A stretch of DNA of 64,000 bases, taken from contig NZ_JNYD01000012.1 of assembly GCF_000717175.1 (NCBI RefSeq), positions 124,001-188,000 of the forward strand, read 5' to 3'. The DNA is from Pseudonocardia autotrophica (GTDB taxonomy: Bacteria; Actinomycetota; Actinomycetes; Mycobacteriales; Pseudonocardiaceae). Numbering within the stretch: position 1 is the stretch's first letter; the number at the start of each line of letters is the position of its first letter. Shown piece after piece: positions 1 to 8,908 of this stretch. The translations under genes were made by a program, and so were the position numbers. The notes under the pieces were generated by a model. It saw nothing but the letters and a program-made list of their open reading frames with translations, made no database searches and had not been told where the DNA came from.

Positions 1-510
1 GTGCGGCAGGTCGGGCGGGTCGACCCACAGCGGACCGGACTCGGTGAGGCCGAGGAGGACGGGGCCGGCGTGGTGGTGGCGGATCCGGTAGGGGTCGGCG
101 AGCGGGTCGCGGTCGAGGAGCTCCACGCGGGCCCACCCGAGGCCGCGCGGTTCAACGCGCAGTGCGACGGCCCCGAGGTGCGGGGCGAGGCGGGGCGCGG
201 CCTTGCGCAGGTCCTCGGGGAGCTGGCCGGGCAGCAGGCGCACGATCAGCACGGTGGGCGGGCCGAGGGTGACCGAGGCGACGGCGGGGGTGGAGACGGT
301 GGGCCCGGACGGGGTGTCGACGGTGCGGGACGCGCCGGCGCCTTCGCAGGCCTGCCGCCATGCCCAGATCAGCCGCTCGGCGGTGAGGGCGGCGGCGTGC
401 TGGTCGGCGCGGTGCTCGGCGTGGTGTCGGCGGCGGGTGCGCCACCCCGGACGGGCCGGAGCCCCTACCCCAGGGAAGCGGGCAGGGGCTCCGGAGTTGG
501 TGGCGGTCAT
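1..510 (-). CDS. FtsK/SpoIIIE-type conjugal transfer ATPase, N-terminal part (runs off left edge)
   Basis: Translation from ATG at 510 runs open to the edge, giving 170 residues. The N-terminus is basic (PGWRTRRRHHAEHRADQHAA). It is followed by a segment typical of AICE transfer proteins: LIWAWRQACEGAGASRTV, then GPPTVLIVRLLPGQLPEDLR and a GAVALRVEPRGLGWARVELL strand-rich stretch ending in LLGLTESGPLWVD. The Walker ATPase domain would start just beyond the window. The family role is double-stranded DNA translocation at hyphal or cell junctions during conjugation. Its ATG overlaps the stop of the upstream membrane gene (ATGA), so the two are translationally coupled. The family call rests on recognised N-terminal sequence, not on a visible P-loop. 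Confidence 0.7.
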   Translation of the reverse strand, partial: MTATNSGAPARFPGVGAPARPGWRTRRRHHAEHRADQHAAALTAERLIWAWRQACEGAGASRTVDTPSGPTVSTPAVASVTLGPPTVLIVRLLPGQLPEDLRKAAPRLAPHLGAVALRVEPRGLGWARVELLDRDPLADPYRIRHHHAGPVLLGLTESGPLWVDPPDLPH

Positions 511-830
511 GCTGCGTGCCGCCGCGGTCGGATCGGGATGATCTCGGCGAGCGGTTCGGCCGCGGGACGTGGTGGCGCGGCGGACACGTCGGCGCTGATG
601 TCGTCGGGCACCTCGACGGCCTGTACGGCGTCGTCCGGGTCGTGTCCGACGGCCCACGGAGCTGGCCTGCGGACGCGGAGGGTGGGCCGCATCCACGGGC
701 GGTCTCGGGGGACGAGTAGGACGGCGAGGTAGCCGAAGAACATCCCGGCGAGGACGAGGGAGATCGGCAGCGGGGCGAGCCACCAGATGGCGGCGGCGAC
801 CCGGCCGAGGAAGGCGAGGACGTCCCACAT
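507..830 (-). CDS. Small membrane protein of the integrative element
   Basis: A 107-residue protein starting MWDVLAFLGRVAAAIWW. Two hydrophobic stretches (about residues 4-16 and 17-37) form one or two membrane spans. A cytoplasmic tail follows, rich in Pro, Asp and Arg and ending IIPIRPRRHAA. It overlaps the SCO3933-like gene upstream and the FtsK-like gene downstream by ATGA, so it belongs to the transfer operon. Small membrane proteins in this position in AICEs are often annotated as spread (Spd) or hypothetical proteins. I see no motif that fixes a function. Confidence 0.7.
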   Translation of the reverse strand: MWDVLAFLGRVAAAIWWLAPLPISLVLAGMFFGYLAVLLVPRDRPWMRPTLRVRRPAPWAVGHDPDDAVQAVEVPDDISADVSAAPPRPAAEPLAEIIPIRPRRHAA

Positions 831-1198
831 CACGCGGCCGCCGGCTTCTGCTGGCCCTGTCCGTCGATGCCGTCGGCGCGCATCGAGAGGGCGACGCGGC
901 CGGTGGAGCGGTCGGCGTAGGGGACGGCGACGAGGTTGATGAACCGGACCGGCTTCCACTTGTCGACCTTCGGCTCGTCCCAGGAGGCGACGCGGACGCC
1001 GATGACCTCGGCGCGGTCGGCGTCGTCGTCGTCGACCAGGACGTCGATGACCCACAGCGGGACGCCGTGTTCGTCCTTGTCCTGCTCGCCGGTGCGGCGC
1101 CGGGAGCCGTCGGAGAGTTCGGCGTACTGGGCGCGGGCGGCGGCCTTGCCGGTGCCGATGAACTGGGCGCGGGTGGAGTCGACAGGGATGGTGCGCAT
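830..1198 (-). CDS. SCO3933-family regulatory/hypothetical protein of the integrative element
   Basis: A 122-residue protein beginning MRTIPVDSTRAQFIGTGKAA. The centre carries the family pattern of a variable segment followed by GVPLWVIDVLVDDDDADRAEVIGVRVAS and then KPVRFINLVAVPYADRSTGRVALSMRADGI. This matches what I remember of SCO3933-family proteins, which sit just before the FtsK-like transfer gene in actinomycete integrative elements; their biochemical role is unknown. A GGAGACACC ribosome site precedes the ATG. Its stop overlaps the next gene's start. A regulatory or transfer-accessory role is suggested by location only. Confidence 0.75.
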   Translation of the reverse strand: MRTIPVDSTRAQFIGTGKAAARAQYAELSDGSRRRTGEQDKDEHGVPLWVIDVLVDDDDADRAEVIGVRVASWDEPKVDKWKPVRFINLVAVPYADRSTGRVALSMRADGIDGQGQQKPAAA

Positions 1199-1295
1199 GG
1201 GTGTCTCCTGGTGTGAGTGCAGGGGTGAGGCCCGCCGGGTGTCGGCGGACAGGTGTGGGCGCCCGTGGGCGCGCAGGGGTGAGCCCCGGCCGGCG

Positions 1296-1619
1296 TCAGC
1301 TGGTCGGGGCGGTGAGGGTGTCGGCGGCGCGGCGCAGGGCGGGGCCGTCGAGGTGCGCGAGGGTGGTGCGGTAGTCGTCGAGGACGCCCGCGAGGAGTCC
1401 ACGGCGCTGTATGTCTGCCCATTCCGCGGGTGGCACCGTCGTCGGTCCCCAGACCTCGGGGTCGGGTCCGCGCTCGATGAGACGGTCGGCGACCGCAAGG
1501 GAACGCAGGATGTCGCCGACGGGGATCGCGAACGCGGCGGGCAGCGTGTTCACGGCCGCATACAGGGCGCGATTGGCCTCGGTCTGGTCGCCGCGGACGG
1601 CAGGGGGCATGATGCCCAT
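1296..1619 (-). CDS. Hypothetical protein at the element border
   Basis: A 107-residue soluble protein (MGIMPPAVRGDQTEANRALYAAVNTL...). ATG 1619 is preferred over the in-frame start at 1655 because AGGAG lies 8 nt upstream of it. The sequence is predicted helical, with a conserved-looking core VGDILRSLAVADRLIERGPDPEVWG and an Asp/Arg-rich end. It is the first gene in from the element boundary and reads away from eccC. I do not recognise a family. Similar short proteins at this position are common cargo of actinomycete integrative elements. Confidence 0.6.
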   Translation of the reverse strand: MGIMPPAVRGDQTEANRALYAAVNTLPAAFAIPVGDILRSLAVADRLIERGPDPEVWGPTTVPPAEWADIQRRGLLAGVLDDYRTTLAHLDGPALRRAADTLTAPTS

Positions 1620-1679
1620 GGGCGGAGCTCCTACTCCGTCAAGGCCTCGGATCACGGTGTTGGCGCACCGCCCGGGGCC

Positions 1680-1730
1680 GTCTGCATTTATGGGTGCGGC
1701 AGTTCCGGGTTAGGGAAGAGCGAGCTGCTG
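1680..1730. other. Putative right attachment junction inside the eccC4 P-loop
   Basis: Codons 1686-1712 of the eccC frame are unlike this genome (ATT, TAT, AGT, TTA). From AAG at 1716 onward codons are the usual GC-ending ones. The in-frame peptide GCGSSGLGKSELLRT still spells a Walker A motif. The identity segment between element and chromosome therefore probably lies inside the P-loop coding sequence. No tRNA gene is present at this border. The true core can only be found by comparing the far end of the element or an empty site. Confidence 0.45.
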
Positions 1731-4052
1731 CGGACGCTCGTCGTCGGCCTGGTGCTCGCGCACGGTCCCGACGAGCTGAACCTCGTGCTCGTCGACTTCA
1801 AGGGCGGCGCGACCTTCCTCGGCCTCGGCGGGCTGCCGCACGTCTCCGCCGTGATCACGAACCTGGTCGACGAGCTGGCCCTGGTCGACCGGATGGCCGA
1901 CGCGCTCGAGGGCGAGATCACCCGGCGGCAGGAGCTGCTGCGGGCGGCCGGGAACCTCGCCGGGATCGCCGAGTACGAGCGGGAACGCGCCGCGGGCCGG
2001 GCCTTGCCGCCGCTGCCCGTCCTGCTGGTCGTGGTCGACGAGTTCTCCGAGCTCCTGGCCCGCAGACCGGAGCTGGTGGAGCTGTTCGTGACGGTCGGCC
2101 GGCTGGGCCGCTCGCTCGGGCTGCACCTGCTGCTCGCCTCGCAGCGGCTCGACGAGGGGCGGCTGCGCGGGCTCGAGTCGCACCTGTCCTACCGCATCGC
2201 GCTGCGCACCTTCTCGGCCTCCGAGTCGCGGGCGGTGCTCGGCGTGCCCGACGCGCACACCCTCCCGCCGATGCCCGGCGCGGCGATCCTCTCCGCGGGC
2301 ACCGACCAGCTCGTCCGGTTCCGGGGCGCCTACGTCTCCGGGGCCGCGCCCGTCGGTCGCGTGGCCGTCGCACGCCGCGCGCACCGGTTCACCGCGGCTC
2401 CGGTCACCGCGCCGGAACCGCGCCCCGAACCGGCGGGGGAGTCCGTGCTGGCGGCCGCGGTCGACGCCGTCGTCGCCCTCGGAGGCCCTGCGGCACATCG
2501 GGTCTGGCTGCCGCCGCTCGACGAGCCACCCCCGCTCGACGCGCTCGACGCCGGGTCCGCGCTGCGGGTGCCGGTCGGCCTCGTCGACCGGCCCGCGCGG
2601 CAACGGCGGGACCCGCTCGTCGTCGACCTGGCGGGCGCGGCGGGGCACGTCGCGGTGGCAGGCGGGCCGCGGTCGGGCAAGTCGACGGCGCTGCGCACCC
2701 TCGTCGCCGCGCTCGCCCGCGCCCACAGCCCGACGGAGCTCGGTGTGCACGTGCTCGACCTCGGCGGCGGCGCCCTCGGCGCGCTCGCGGAGCTGCCGCA
2801 CGTCGGCACCGTCGCGGCCGACCCCGACCTCGTGCCGCGCACGCTCGCCGAGGTGGGCGGGCTGCTCGCGCGGCGGGAGGAGCGGTTCCGTGCGGAGGGC
2901 ATCGGCTCGGTCGAGGAGTTTCGGGCGCGACGCGCGGCCGGCGAGCTGGCGGACGAGCCGGCGACGGACGTCCTGCTCGTCGTCGACGGGTACGCCGCCC
3001 TGACGGCCGGCCCGGCCGACGACCCCGCCGCCCGGCTCGCCGCGCTCGCCGCGCGCGGGCTGGCGTACGGGATCCACCTCGCGGTCTCGGTCGGACGCTG
3101 GGGCGAGCTGCGGCCGGCGCTGAAGGACAAGCTCGGGACCCGGCTGGAGCTGCGGCTCGGCGAGCCGGGGGACTCGGAGGTGGACCGTCGCCGGGCCGCC
3201 GGTGTCCCGGCCAGGCCCGGCCACGGACTCGCTCCCGACGGCGACGCGATGGTCCTCGCCGCGCCCGGCCCGCTGGTCCACCGGCCCGGGCCCGCCTTCC
3301 CGCCGGTCCGCGTGCTGCCCGCGCTCGTGGCCGCGGAACCACTGCTGGACTCCGTCGACGGCGTCCTGCTCGGCCTCGACGAGGAGCGGCTCGAACCGGT
3401 CCTGCTCGACCCCGCCGAGCCGCACCTGCTCTGCTTCGCCGACGTCCGCAGCGGCAAGACCGGACTGTTGCGGCTCCTGGCCCGCGGCATCGCGGCCCGT
3501 CACACACCGGAGCAGGCGCGGATCGTGGTGATCGATCCGCGCCGGTCGCTGCTCGGCGCGCTGCCGACGAGCCACGTGGTCGAGCACGCGGGCACCGCGA
3601 CCGCGATCGCCGACGCGGGCCGGGAGCTCGCGGGGACGTTGCGTCGCCGACTGCCGGGCCCGGAGGTCACGCCGGAGCAACTGGCGGCGCGGGACTGGTG
3701 GTCGGGCCCGGAGGTCTGGGTGCTCGTCGACGACTACGACCTCGTCGCCCCGGCCGGCTCCACCGCGCCGCACCCGCTGGCGCCGCTCGCGGAGTTCCTG
3801 CCGCAGGCGGCCGACGTCGGGTTGCACCTCGTGGTCGCGCGGCGGACCGGCGGCGCGTCACGGGCGCTGTTCGACCCCGTCGTCGGGCGGCTGCGGGAGC
3901 TCGGCGGGCCGGCGCTGGTGATGCACGGCAGCCCGGACGAGGGGCCGCTGGTCGGCGCGGTCCGGGCCGGACCCCGGCCGCCGGGCCGCGGTCTGCTGGT
4001 CGACCGGCGCGGAGCCCCGCGGTCGGTGCAGGTGGCGTGGGCGGAGCCGTGA
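1692..4052 (+). pseudogene. eccC4: ESX-4 ATPase EccC, 5'-truncated by the integrative element
   Basis: About 786 residues remain of an ATPase family that usually has about 1,300. All three FtsK-type domains survive: domain 1 (GSSGLGKSELLRT, then VLVDFKGGATF, VVVDEF and LLLASQRLDEG), domain 2 (AGGPRSGKSTALRT) and domain 3 (FADVRSGKTGLLRL). The N-terminal membrane anchor and linker are missing. No in-frame ATG, GTG or TTG with a ribosome site occurs just upstream. Translation could begin only inside the element, or at GTG 1752 past Walker A. EccC is the motor that recognises WXG100 substrates in type VII secretion, so secretion through this locus is probably impaired while the element is integrated. 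The stop overlaps the next gene (GTGA). Confidence 0.8.
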
Positions 4053-5197
4053 CCTGCCCTGTCGACGCCGGGCGGGACGGCACCCGGGTCGCCGGTCGGG
4101 AGGACGGGCGGGCGGTGCTGCACGGTGTGCTCCCGGCCGGCGTCCCACCCGGCGCGGCCGCCGCGGCATTCCGCCCCGGCGCGCGGCCCGTCCGCCCGGC
4201 GCCGATCCCCGGCCTCGTCGTCGACGCCGGGGCGTCGGGCACCCGGGTACTGCGCGACGGCCGGCTCGTCCGGCAGCTCCCGGTCGGCGGCGTGCACCTC
4301 GACGCGGCCGTGCGCGCCCTGCTGCCCGCGGCCCCGCGCCGGGAGGCCGACGTCACGGTGCTGCGCGAGACGCTCTCGCTGCTGCCCGGCGCGACGATCG
4401 GCACCGAGGCCGGGCGGGTCCGGGTCACCGCCGACCAGGTCCGCGAGGCGCTGGCCCCGCTCCTCGCCGAGGTCGTCGCGGCCGTGCCGCCCGGGCCGGT
4501 CCTGCTGGTCGGCGGCGTGGCCCGGACGCCGTTGCTGGCCGCGCTGCTCGACGAGGCGGGACGCGGGCCGGCCACCGTCGCCCCGCGGCCGGAGGCGGCG
4601 GCCGTGCTCGCGCGGCACGAGCCGGCACCCGACCACGACCCGGAGCGGCGACCCGCGCTCCTCCCGCCGCCACCCCCGCCCCGCCGCCGGCGCCTGCTCA
4701 CGGCCACCCTCGCGGTCGTCGCGGCAACGGGCCTGCTCGGTCTCGGCCTCCTCCTGCCCGATCCGCTGCCCGCGGACCGCCTGGTCCAGTACGGGTACGA
4801 GGTCGCCGTGCCGGACGGGTGGGCGCACGTCGGCGGCGCGCCCGAGCACCGCCGCACCCTGCTCGCCCCGGCCGCCGAGCCGGACGGCACCGGGCTCGTC
4901 GCCGTCGAGCGCACCCCGCTCGGCTACGACGCCGGCACCGAGGGCGCCCGGGCCCGGGCCGAGCTGCGCGACCGGTACGACCGCGCCGTCGCGGCGGGCA
5001 CGCGCCTGGAGGGCCTCCGCGAGGAGGACGGCGGGCTGCGCTACCGCGAGCTCGCCGGCCCGGCGACGGTCGAGTGGCACGTCCGGCTGCAGCGCACCGA
5101 CCAGCTCAGCGTCGGCTGCCGGTACCCGCCCGGCGGGTCGGCGGCGGTCGAGCGGGCGTGCGCGGTCGTCGTCGCCTCGCTGCGGGTCCGGGAGTGA
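4049..5197 (+). CDS. Type VII secretion-associated protein (Rv3446c family)
   Basis: A 382-residue protein from a GTG overlapping the eccC4 stop. The N-terminal half resembles an actin/Hsp70-like fold (IPGLVVDAGASGTRVLRDG, with a later GPVLLVGGVARTPLLAALLDEAG). A proline-rich linker at about residues 210-220 leads to one membrane helix (TATLAVVAATGLLGLGLLL). An outside domain of about 140 residues follows (YEVAVPDGWAHVGG... to VVVASLRVRE), the part typical of the type VII secretion-associated family. In M. tuberculosis the homologue sits between eccC4 and esxU, as here. Its exact role in ESX-4 is unknown. Confidence 0.85.
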   Translation: MTCPVDAGRDGTRVAGREDGRAVLHGVLPAGVPPGAAAAAFRPGARPVRPAPIPGLVVDAGASGTRVLRDGRLVRQLPVGGVHLDAAVRALLPAAPRREADVTVLRETLSLLPGATIGTEAGRVRVTADQVREALAPLLAEVVAAVPPGPVLLVGGVARTPLLAALLDEAGRGPATVAPRPEAAAVLARHEPAPDHDPERRPALLPPPPPPRRRRLLTATLAVVAATGLLGLGLLLPDPLPADRLVQYGYEVAVPDGWAHVGGAPEHRRTLLAPAAEPDGTGLVAVERTPLGYDAGTEGARARAELRDRYDRAVAAGTRLEGLREEDGGLRYRELAGPATVEWHVRLQRTDQLSVGCRYPPGGSAAVERACAVVVASLRVRE

Positions 5198-5201
5198 CCG
5201 C

Positions 5202-5215
5202 TTCACCATCGCGAA
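5202..5215. promoter_or_regulatory. Imperfect palindrome upstream of the esx pair
   Basis: TTCACCATCGCGAA lies in the 91-nt gap before the EsxU-like gene. It differs at two positions from the perfect palindrome TTCGCGATCGCGAA found at 9206-9219, upstream of two other small WXG/EspC-like genes. The shared half ATCGCGAACGG suggests a common operator. Inference only. Confidence 0.4.
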
Positions 5216-5288
5216 CGGTTCGCCCGAAGCGCCCCGGGACCGGGCGCGCCGCTGCCAGGCTCGCCGCACCGAGTCAGGGGAGGACGTC

Positions 5289-5618
5289 ATGACGAGCGGG
5301 ACCACCGGGGCCGGCGGGTTCGGCACCACACCGGAGGAGATGGCCAGGGCGGGCGCCCGGGTCGTCGGGACGGACGAGCAGGTGCGGGCCGAGCTGGGTG
5401 CGCTGCGCTCCCGGCTCACGCCGCTCGCCGGCGCGTGGCGCGGCGAGGCCGCCACGACGTTCGAGTCGCTGATGGCCCGGTGGGACGCCGACGCCCGGGC
5501 GCTCTCCGCGGCCCTGCGCGGCATCGGCGAGGCGATCACCGGGTCGGGCCGGACGTACCGGCAGGCCGAGGAGGACCAGTCCGCGTCGCTCTCCGCGATC
5601 CGCGCGGCGCTGGGGTGA
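5289..5618 (+). CDS. esxU: WXG100 protein, EsxU-like ESX-4 substrate
   Basis: A 109-residue helical-hairpin protein. The WXG turn is AWRGEAATTFESLMARW near residue 57. A C-terminal YxxxE secretion signal appears as YRQAE near residue 93. Such proteins are exported as heterodimers by EccC. The second WXG100 gene follows 11 nt downstream. Position (after the Rv3446c homologue, before rplM) points to EsxU by synteny with M. tuberculosis ESX-4. ATG is preceded by AGGGGAGGAC. Because this pair is separated from eccC4 by a gap with its own dyad, it may be expressed even though eccC4 is broken. Confidence 0.85.
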   Translation: MTSGTTGAGGFGTTPEEMARAGARVVGTDEQVRAELGALRSRLTPLAGAWRGEAATTFESLMARWDADARALSAALRGIGEAITGSGRTYRQAEEDQSASLSAIRAALG

Positions 5619-5629
5619 GGGGACGGACA

Positions 5630-5917
5630 GTGGGGGAGATCAGGGTCACCTTCGCCGAGCTCGCCGCCGCCCGCACGGCGGTCGCGGGCACCGCGGCGCG
5701 CATCACCGGCCGGCTCGACGACCTGCGCCGCGAGCTGGCCCCGCTGGTCGCGACCTGGGAGGGCGCGGCGGCGACGGACTACGCCGCCCGCCAGAAGCAG
5801 TGGGACGCGGCCGCCGCCGACCTCACCGCCGTCCTCGCCCGGATCGGCGAGGCGCTGGGCCGGGCCGAGGAGGGCTACCGTCAGGTCGAGCAGGTCAACG
5901 CCCGCCGCTGGGCGTGA
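5630..5917 (+). CDS. esxT: WXG100 protein, EsxT-like ESX-4 substrate
   Basis: A 95-residue WXG100 protein from GTG 5630: VTFAELAAARTAVAG, then the hairpin turn TWEGAAATDYAARQKQW and a second helix ending in EEGYRQVEQVN, which contains the YxxxE signal. It is the natural partner of the preceding WXG100 protein, and both helices carry the usual amphipathic pattern. By synteny with M. tuberculosis it corresponds to EsxT, immediately upstream of rplM. The names esxU and esxT rest on gene order more than on sequence identity. Confidence 0.85.
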   Translation: MGEIRVTFAELAAARTAVAGTAARITGRLDDLRRELAPLVATWEGAAATDYAARQKQWDAAAADLTAVLARIGEALGRAEEGYRQVEQVNARRWA

Positions 5918-6006
5918 GCGGCCCGCGCCCCGCCCCCGCGTGGGGAGCCGGGAGCGGGGCGCGTACCCTGTTCGTGCAGGGCGTTCGCGGTCGGTGTGGG
6001 GGCGTT

Positions 6007-6036
6007 TTGACCTCCGTTCCGAGCGGCGGGTACCCT
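6007..6036 (+). promoter_or_regulatory. Sigma-70-type promoter of rplM-rpsI
   Basis: TTGACC (6007-6012), an 18-nt spacer and TACCCT (6031-6036) lie in the 258-nt gap before rplM. This is a good match to housekeeping actinobacterial promoters and leaves a leader of about 130 nt before the GTG. A second TACCCT at 5964 lacks a clear -35 partner. Confidence 0.6.
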
Positions 6037-6175
6037 GACTGTTCGTTGTGCGACGGGTGGAGACCCGCGCCGCCGCCGGCCCCGGCCGGTGGTCGGGCGG
6101 CGTCCGCACCGGCGCACTCAGAAGAGAGACTGACTTCGAGGCAGCTCCCGAGCCCGAGAACGACGAGGTAGACCC

Positions 6176-6619
6176 GTGCCCACGTACAGCCCCAAGCCCG
6201 GTGAGATCACCCGTGCCTGGCACGTGATCGACGCCACCGACGTGGTGCTCGGTCGCCTGGCCACCCACGCCGCCACGCTGCTGCGCGGCAAGCACAAGCC
6301 GACCTACGCCCCGCACATGGACACCGGCGACTTCGTCGTCATCGTCAACGCGGAGAAGATCGCGGTCTCGGGCAAGAAGCGGGACGACAAGTTCGTCTAC
6401 CGCCACTCCGGCTTCCCGGGCGGTCTCAAGCAGCGCTCGGTCGGCGAGATGATCGAGTCGCACCCCGACCGGCTGGTCGAGAAGGCCATCAAGGGCATGC
6501 TGCCCAAGAACCGGCTCGGCCGGGCGATGGCCAAGAAGCTGAAGGTCTACGCCGGCCCGTCGCACCCGCACACGGCCCAGAAGCCGCAGCCGTTCGAGAT
6601 CACCCAGGTCGCGCAGTGA
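6176..6619 (+). CDS. rplM: 50S ribosomal protein L13
   Basis: A 147-residue protein, the usual actinobacterial length. Hallmarks are [20 protein letters not shown] at the N-terminus, [22 protein letters not shown] in the middle, and [11 protein letters not shown] plus [21 protein letters not shown] in the C-terminal half. L13 binds 23S rRNA early in large-subunit assembly. It starts with GTG and forms the usual two-gene operon with rpsI, 32 nt downstream. Nothing is unusual about it. Confidence 0.97.
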   Translation: MPTYSPKPGEITRAWHVIDATDVVLGRLATHAATLLRGKHKPTYAPHMDTGDFVVIVNAEKIAVSGKKRDDKFVYRHSGFPGGLKQRSVGEMIESHPDRLVEKAIKGMLPKNRLGRAMAKKLKVYAGPSHPHTAQKPQPFEITQVAQ

Positions 6620-6651
6620 CCTACCCCGAGAGCAACGAAGAGGGACAGAGC

Positions 6652-7197
<546 letters not shown>

Positions 7198-7209
7198 TCC
7201 GGTAGCCGG

Positions 7210-8556
7210 ATGCGTCGACTCTTCGGAACCGACGGCGTCCGGGGCCTGGCGAACGGCGAGCTCCTCACCCCGGAGCTCGCCGTTTCCGTCTCCGCCTCGG
7301 CCGCCCGTGTCCTCGCCGCCCACCGTGCCGCCGGCGACGAGCACCGCCCCGTCGCGCTGGTCGGGCGCGACCCCCGCGCCAGCGGCGAGATGCTCGAGGC
7401 CGCCGTGCTCGCCGGCCTCACGTCCGCGGGCGCGGACGCGGTCCGCCTGGGTGTGCTGCCCACCCCGGCCGTCGCCCACCTGGTGGACTCCCTGGGCGCC
7501 GACCTCGGCGTCATGATCTCGGCCTCGCACAACGCGATGCCGGACAACGGGATCAAGCTGTTCGCCGCGGGCGGGCACAAGCTGCCCGACGCGCTGGAGC
7601 TCGAGATCGAGCAGGGGCTCGACGCCGAGTGGACCCGGCCGACCGGCGCGGACATCGGCCGCGTCCGGGACCTGCCCGAGGCGCTCGAGCAGTACGTCGC
7701 GCACCTGCTCGTCGCCACGCCGCGCCCGCTCACCGGCGTGAAGGTCGTCGTCGACTGCGCGCACGGGGCGGCCTCGGAGGCTGCGCCGACGGCCTACACC
7801 AAGGCGGGGGCCGAGGTCGTCGCGCTGCACGCGGCACCGGACGGGCTGAACATCAACGCGGGTGTCGGCTCCACGCACATGGACGCGCTGCAGGCGGCCG
7901 TGGTCGAGCACGGCGCCGACCTCGGCATCGCGCACGACGGCGACGCCGACCGCTGCCTCGCCGTCGACGCCGAGGGCCGGATCGTCGACGGCGACCAGAT
8001 CATGGCGATCCTCGCGCTCGCCATGAAGGAGTCGGGCGAGCTGGCCGAGGACACCCTCGTCGCCACGGTCATGAGCAACCTCGCCCTGCACCTGGCGATG
8101 AAGGCGGAGGGCGTCACGCTGCGCACCACCGCGGTCGGCGACCGGTACGTGCTCGAGGACCTGCGCGCCCACGGGTTCACCCTCGGCGGCGAACAGTCCG
8201 GGCACGTCGTGCTCCCCGGGCACGCGACCACGGGCGACGGGCTGCTCACCGCGATGCGCCTGATGAGCCGCATGGCCGAGACCGGTCGCACGCTGGCGGA
8301 GCTGGCCTCCGTGGTGCAGCCCCTGCCGCAGGTGCTGCAGAACGTGAAGGTCGCCGACAAGGAGGCCGTCGCGGCGTCGCCCGCGGTGGCCGAGGCGGTG
8401 GCGAAGGCCGAGGCCGAGCTCGGGGAGACGGGGCGGGTGCTGCTGCGGCCGTCGGGCACCGAGCAGCTGGTCCGGGTGATGGTCGAGGCCGGCACCCAGG
8501 AGCTCGCCGAGACCACCGCCGGCCGGATCGCCTCCGTGGTGGCCGCAGCCGTCTGA
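7210..8556 (+). CDS. glmM: Phosphoglucosamine mutase
   Basis: A 448-residue enzyme that converts glucosamine-6-phosphate to glucosamine-1-phosphate for UDP-GlcNAc and peptidoglycan synthesis. The N-terminal motif FGTDGVRG is present. The phosphoserine loop is [12 protein letters not shown], with the catalytic serine at about residue 106. The magnesium loop is AHDGDADRC, the sugar-binding loop GGEQSGH and the phosphate-binding loop [14 protein letters not shown]. Gene order rplM-rpsI-glmM is conserved in actinobacteria. It follows rpsI by 12 nt and is probably co-transcribed. Length and all motifs are normal. Confidence 0.97.
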   Translation: MRRLFGTDGVRGLANGELLTPELAVSVSASAARVLAAHRAAGDEHRPVALVGRDPRASGEMLEAAVLAGLTSAGADAVRLGVLPTPAVAHLVDSLGADLGVMISASHNAMPDNGIKLFAAGGHKLPDALELEIEQGLDAEWTRPTGADIGRVRDLPEALEQYVAHLLVATPRPLTGVKVVVDCAHGAASEAAPTAYTKAGAEVVALHAAPDGLNINAGVGSTHMDALQAAVVEHGADLGIAHDGDADRCLAVDAEGRIVDGDQIMAILALAMKESGELAEDTLVATVMSNLALHLAMKAEGVTLRTTAVGDRYVLEDLRAHGFTLGGEQSGHVVLPGHATTGDGLLTAMRLMSRMAETGRTLAELASVVQPLPQVLQNVKVADKEAVAASPAVAEAVAKAEAELGETGRVLLRPSGTEQLVRVMVEAGTQELAETTAGRIASVVAAAV

Positions 8557-8557
8557 T

Positions 8558-8589
8558 CCGGCGCCGGGGCCGTCCGAGGCGGGCGCCGG
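8558..8589. terminator. Inverted repeat between convergent glmM and 8591-8908
   Basis: CCGGCGCC (8558-8565) pairs with GGCGCCGG (8582-8589) across a 16-nt loop. It lies exactly between the glmM stop and the stop of the convergent gene, fitting a bidirectional terminator. No U-tract follows, as usual in this genome. Confidence 0.5.
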
Positions 8590-8590
8590 C

Positions 8591-8908
8591 TCAGGTCTGC
8601 GGCGGCTCCCGCTCGTCGTCGAGCAGCGGGAGCCGCACGCCCCGCGTCTCCGCGGTCCGCCGGCCGCCCGTGCCCGGCAGGACCGGGCCGGCGGCCGCCT
8701 CGATCGGCGGCGCGGCGAGGTCGCGGGCGAGCTCGGCGACCGCGTCGGCCTGCCGCTCCAGCTCCCGCCCCACGAGGGCGAGCCGTTCGGCGAACTCGGT
8801 GCCGCGGGCGTCCCACCAGCTCGCGCGCACGGTCCGGGCGACCCGGGCGGCGTCGGCCGCCGCGGCGCTCAGCCGCTCGACCAGGACGTCGAGCTCCACG
8901 CGACTCAC
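8591..8908 (-). CDS. Small helical protein, WXG100-superfamily-like
   Basis: A 105-residue protein from a GTG overlapping the stop of the gene above (GTGA). Residues 1-70 form two amphipathic helices around SWWDARGTEFAERLALVGREL, which resembles a WXG turn with an extra residue (W-D-A-R-G). The C-terminal 35 residues are disordered and Pro/Arg-rich. No YxxxE signal is seen. Pairing with another small helical protein and proximity to ESX-4 suggest a type VII-related pair, but this is inference. I do not recognise the exact family. Confidence 0.6.
   Translation of the reverse strand: MSRVELDVLVERLSAAAADAARVARTVRASWWDARGTEFAERLALVGRELERQADAVAELARDLAAPPIEAAAGPVLPGTGGRRTAETRGVRLPLLDDEREPPQT

Larger units (their letters stand above)
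1..1715. mobile_element. Right end of an actinomycete integrative and conjugative element (AICE-like)
   Basis: Four minus-strand genes fill this stretch: an FtsK/SpoIIIE-like transfer ATPase, a small membrane protein, an SCO3933-family protein and an unknown. Three of them overlap by four bases. This order is familiar from pSAM2-type actinomycete integrative elements. The block stops abruptly where plus-strand eccC begins, in the middle of the first ATPase motif. No integrase, excisionase or replication gene is visible; in this element class they normally lie at the opposite end, which would be left of the window. The exact boundary is inferred from the switch in codon usage near 1713-1716. 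Confidence 0.75.

Noticed and set aside
1600..1730. tRNA gene as attachment site of the element
   Set aside because: No cloverleaf, anticodon arm or GGTTCRANTCC T-loop; the border lies in eccC coding sequence.
1694..4048. Plus-strand frame overlapping eccC4
   Set aside because: Arg/Ala-rich out-of-frame shadow; only its last part, from GTG 4049, is the real type VII-associated gene.
3734..6571. Very long minus-strand open frame across eccC4, the esx genes and rplM
   Set aside because: Runs antisense to several recognised genes, is Arg/Gly-rich and matches no family.
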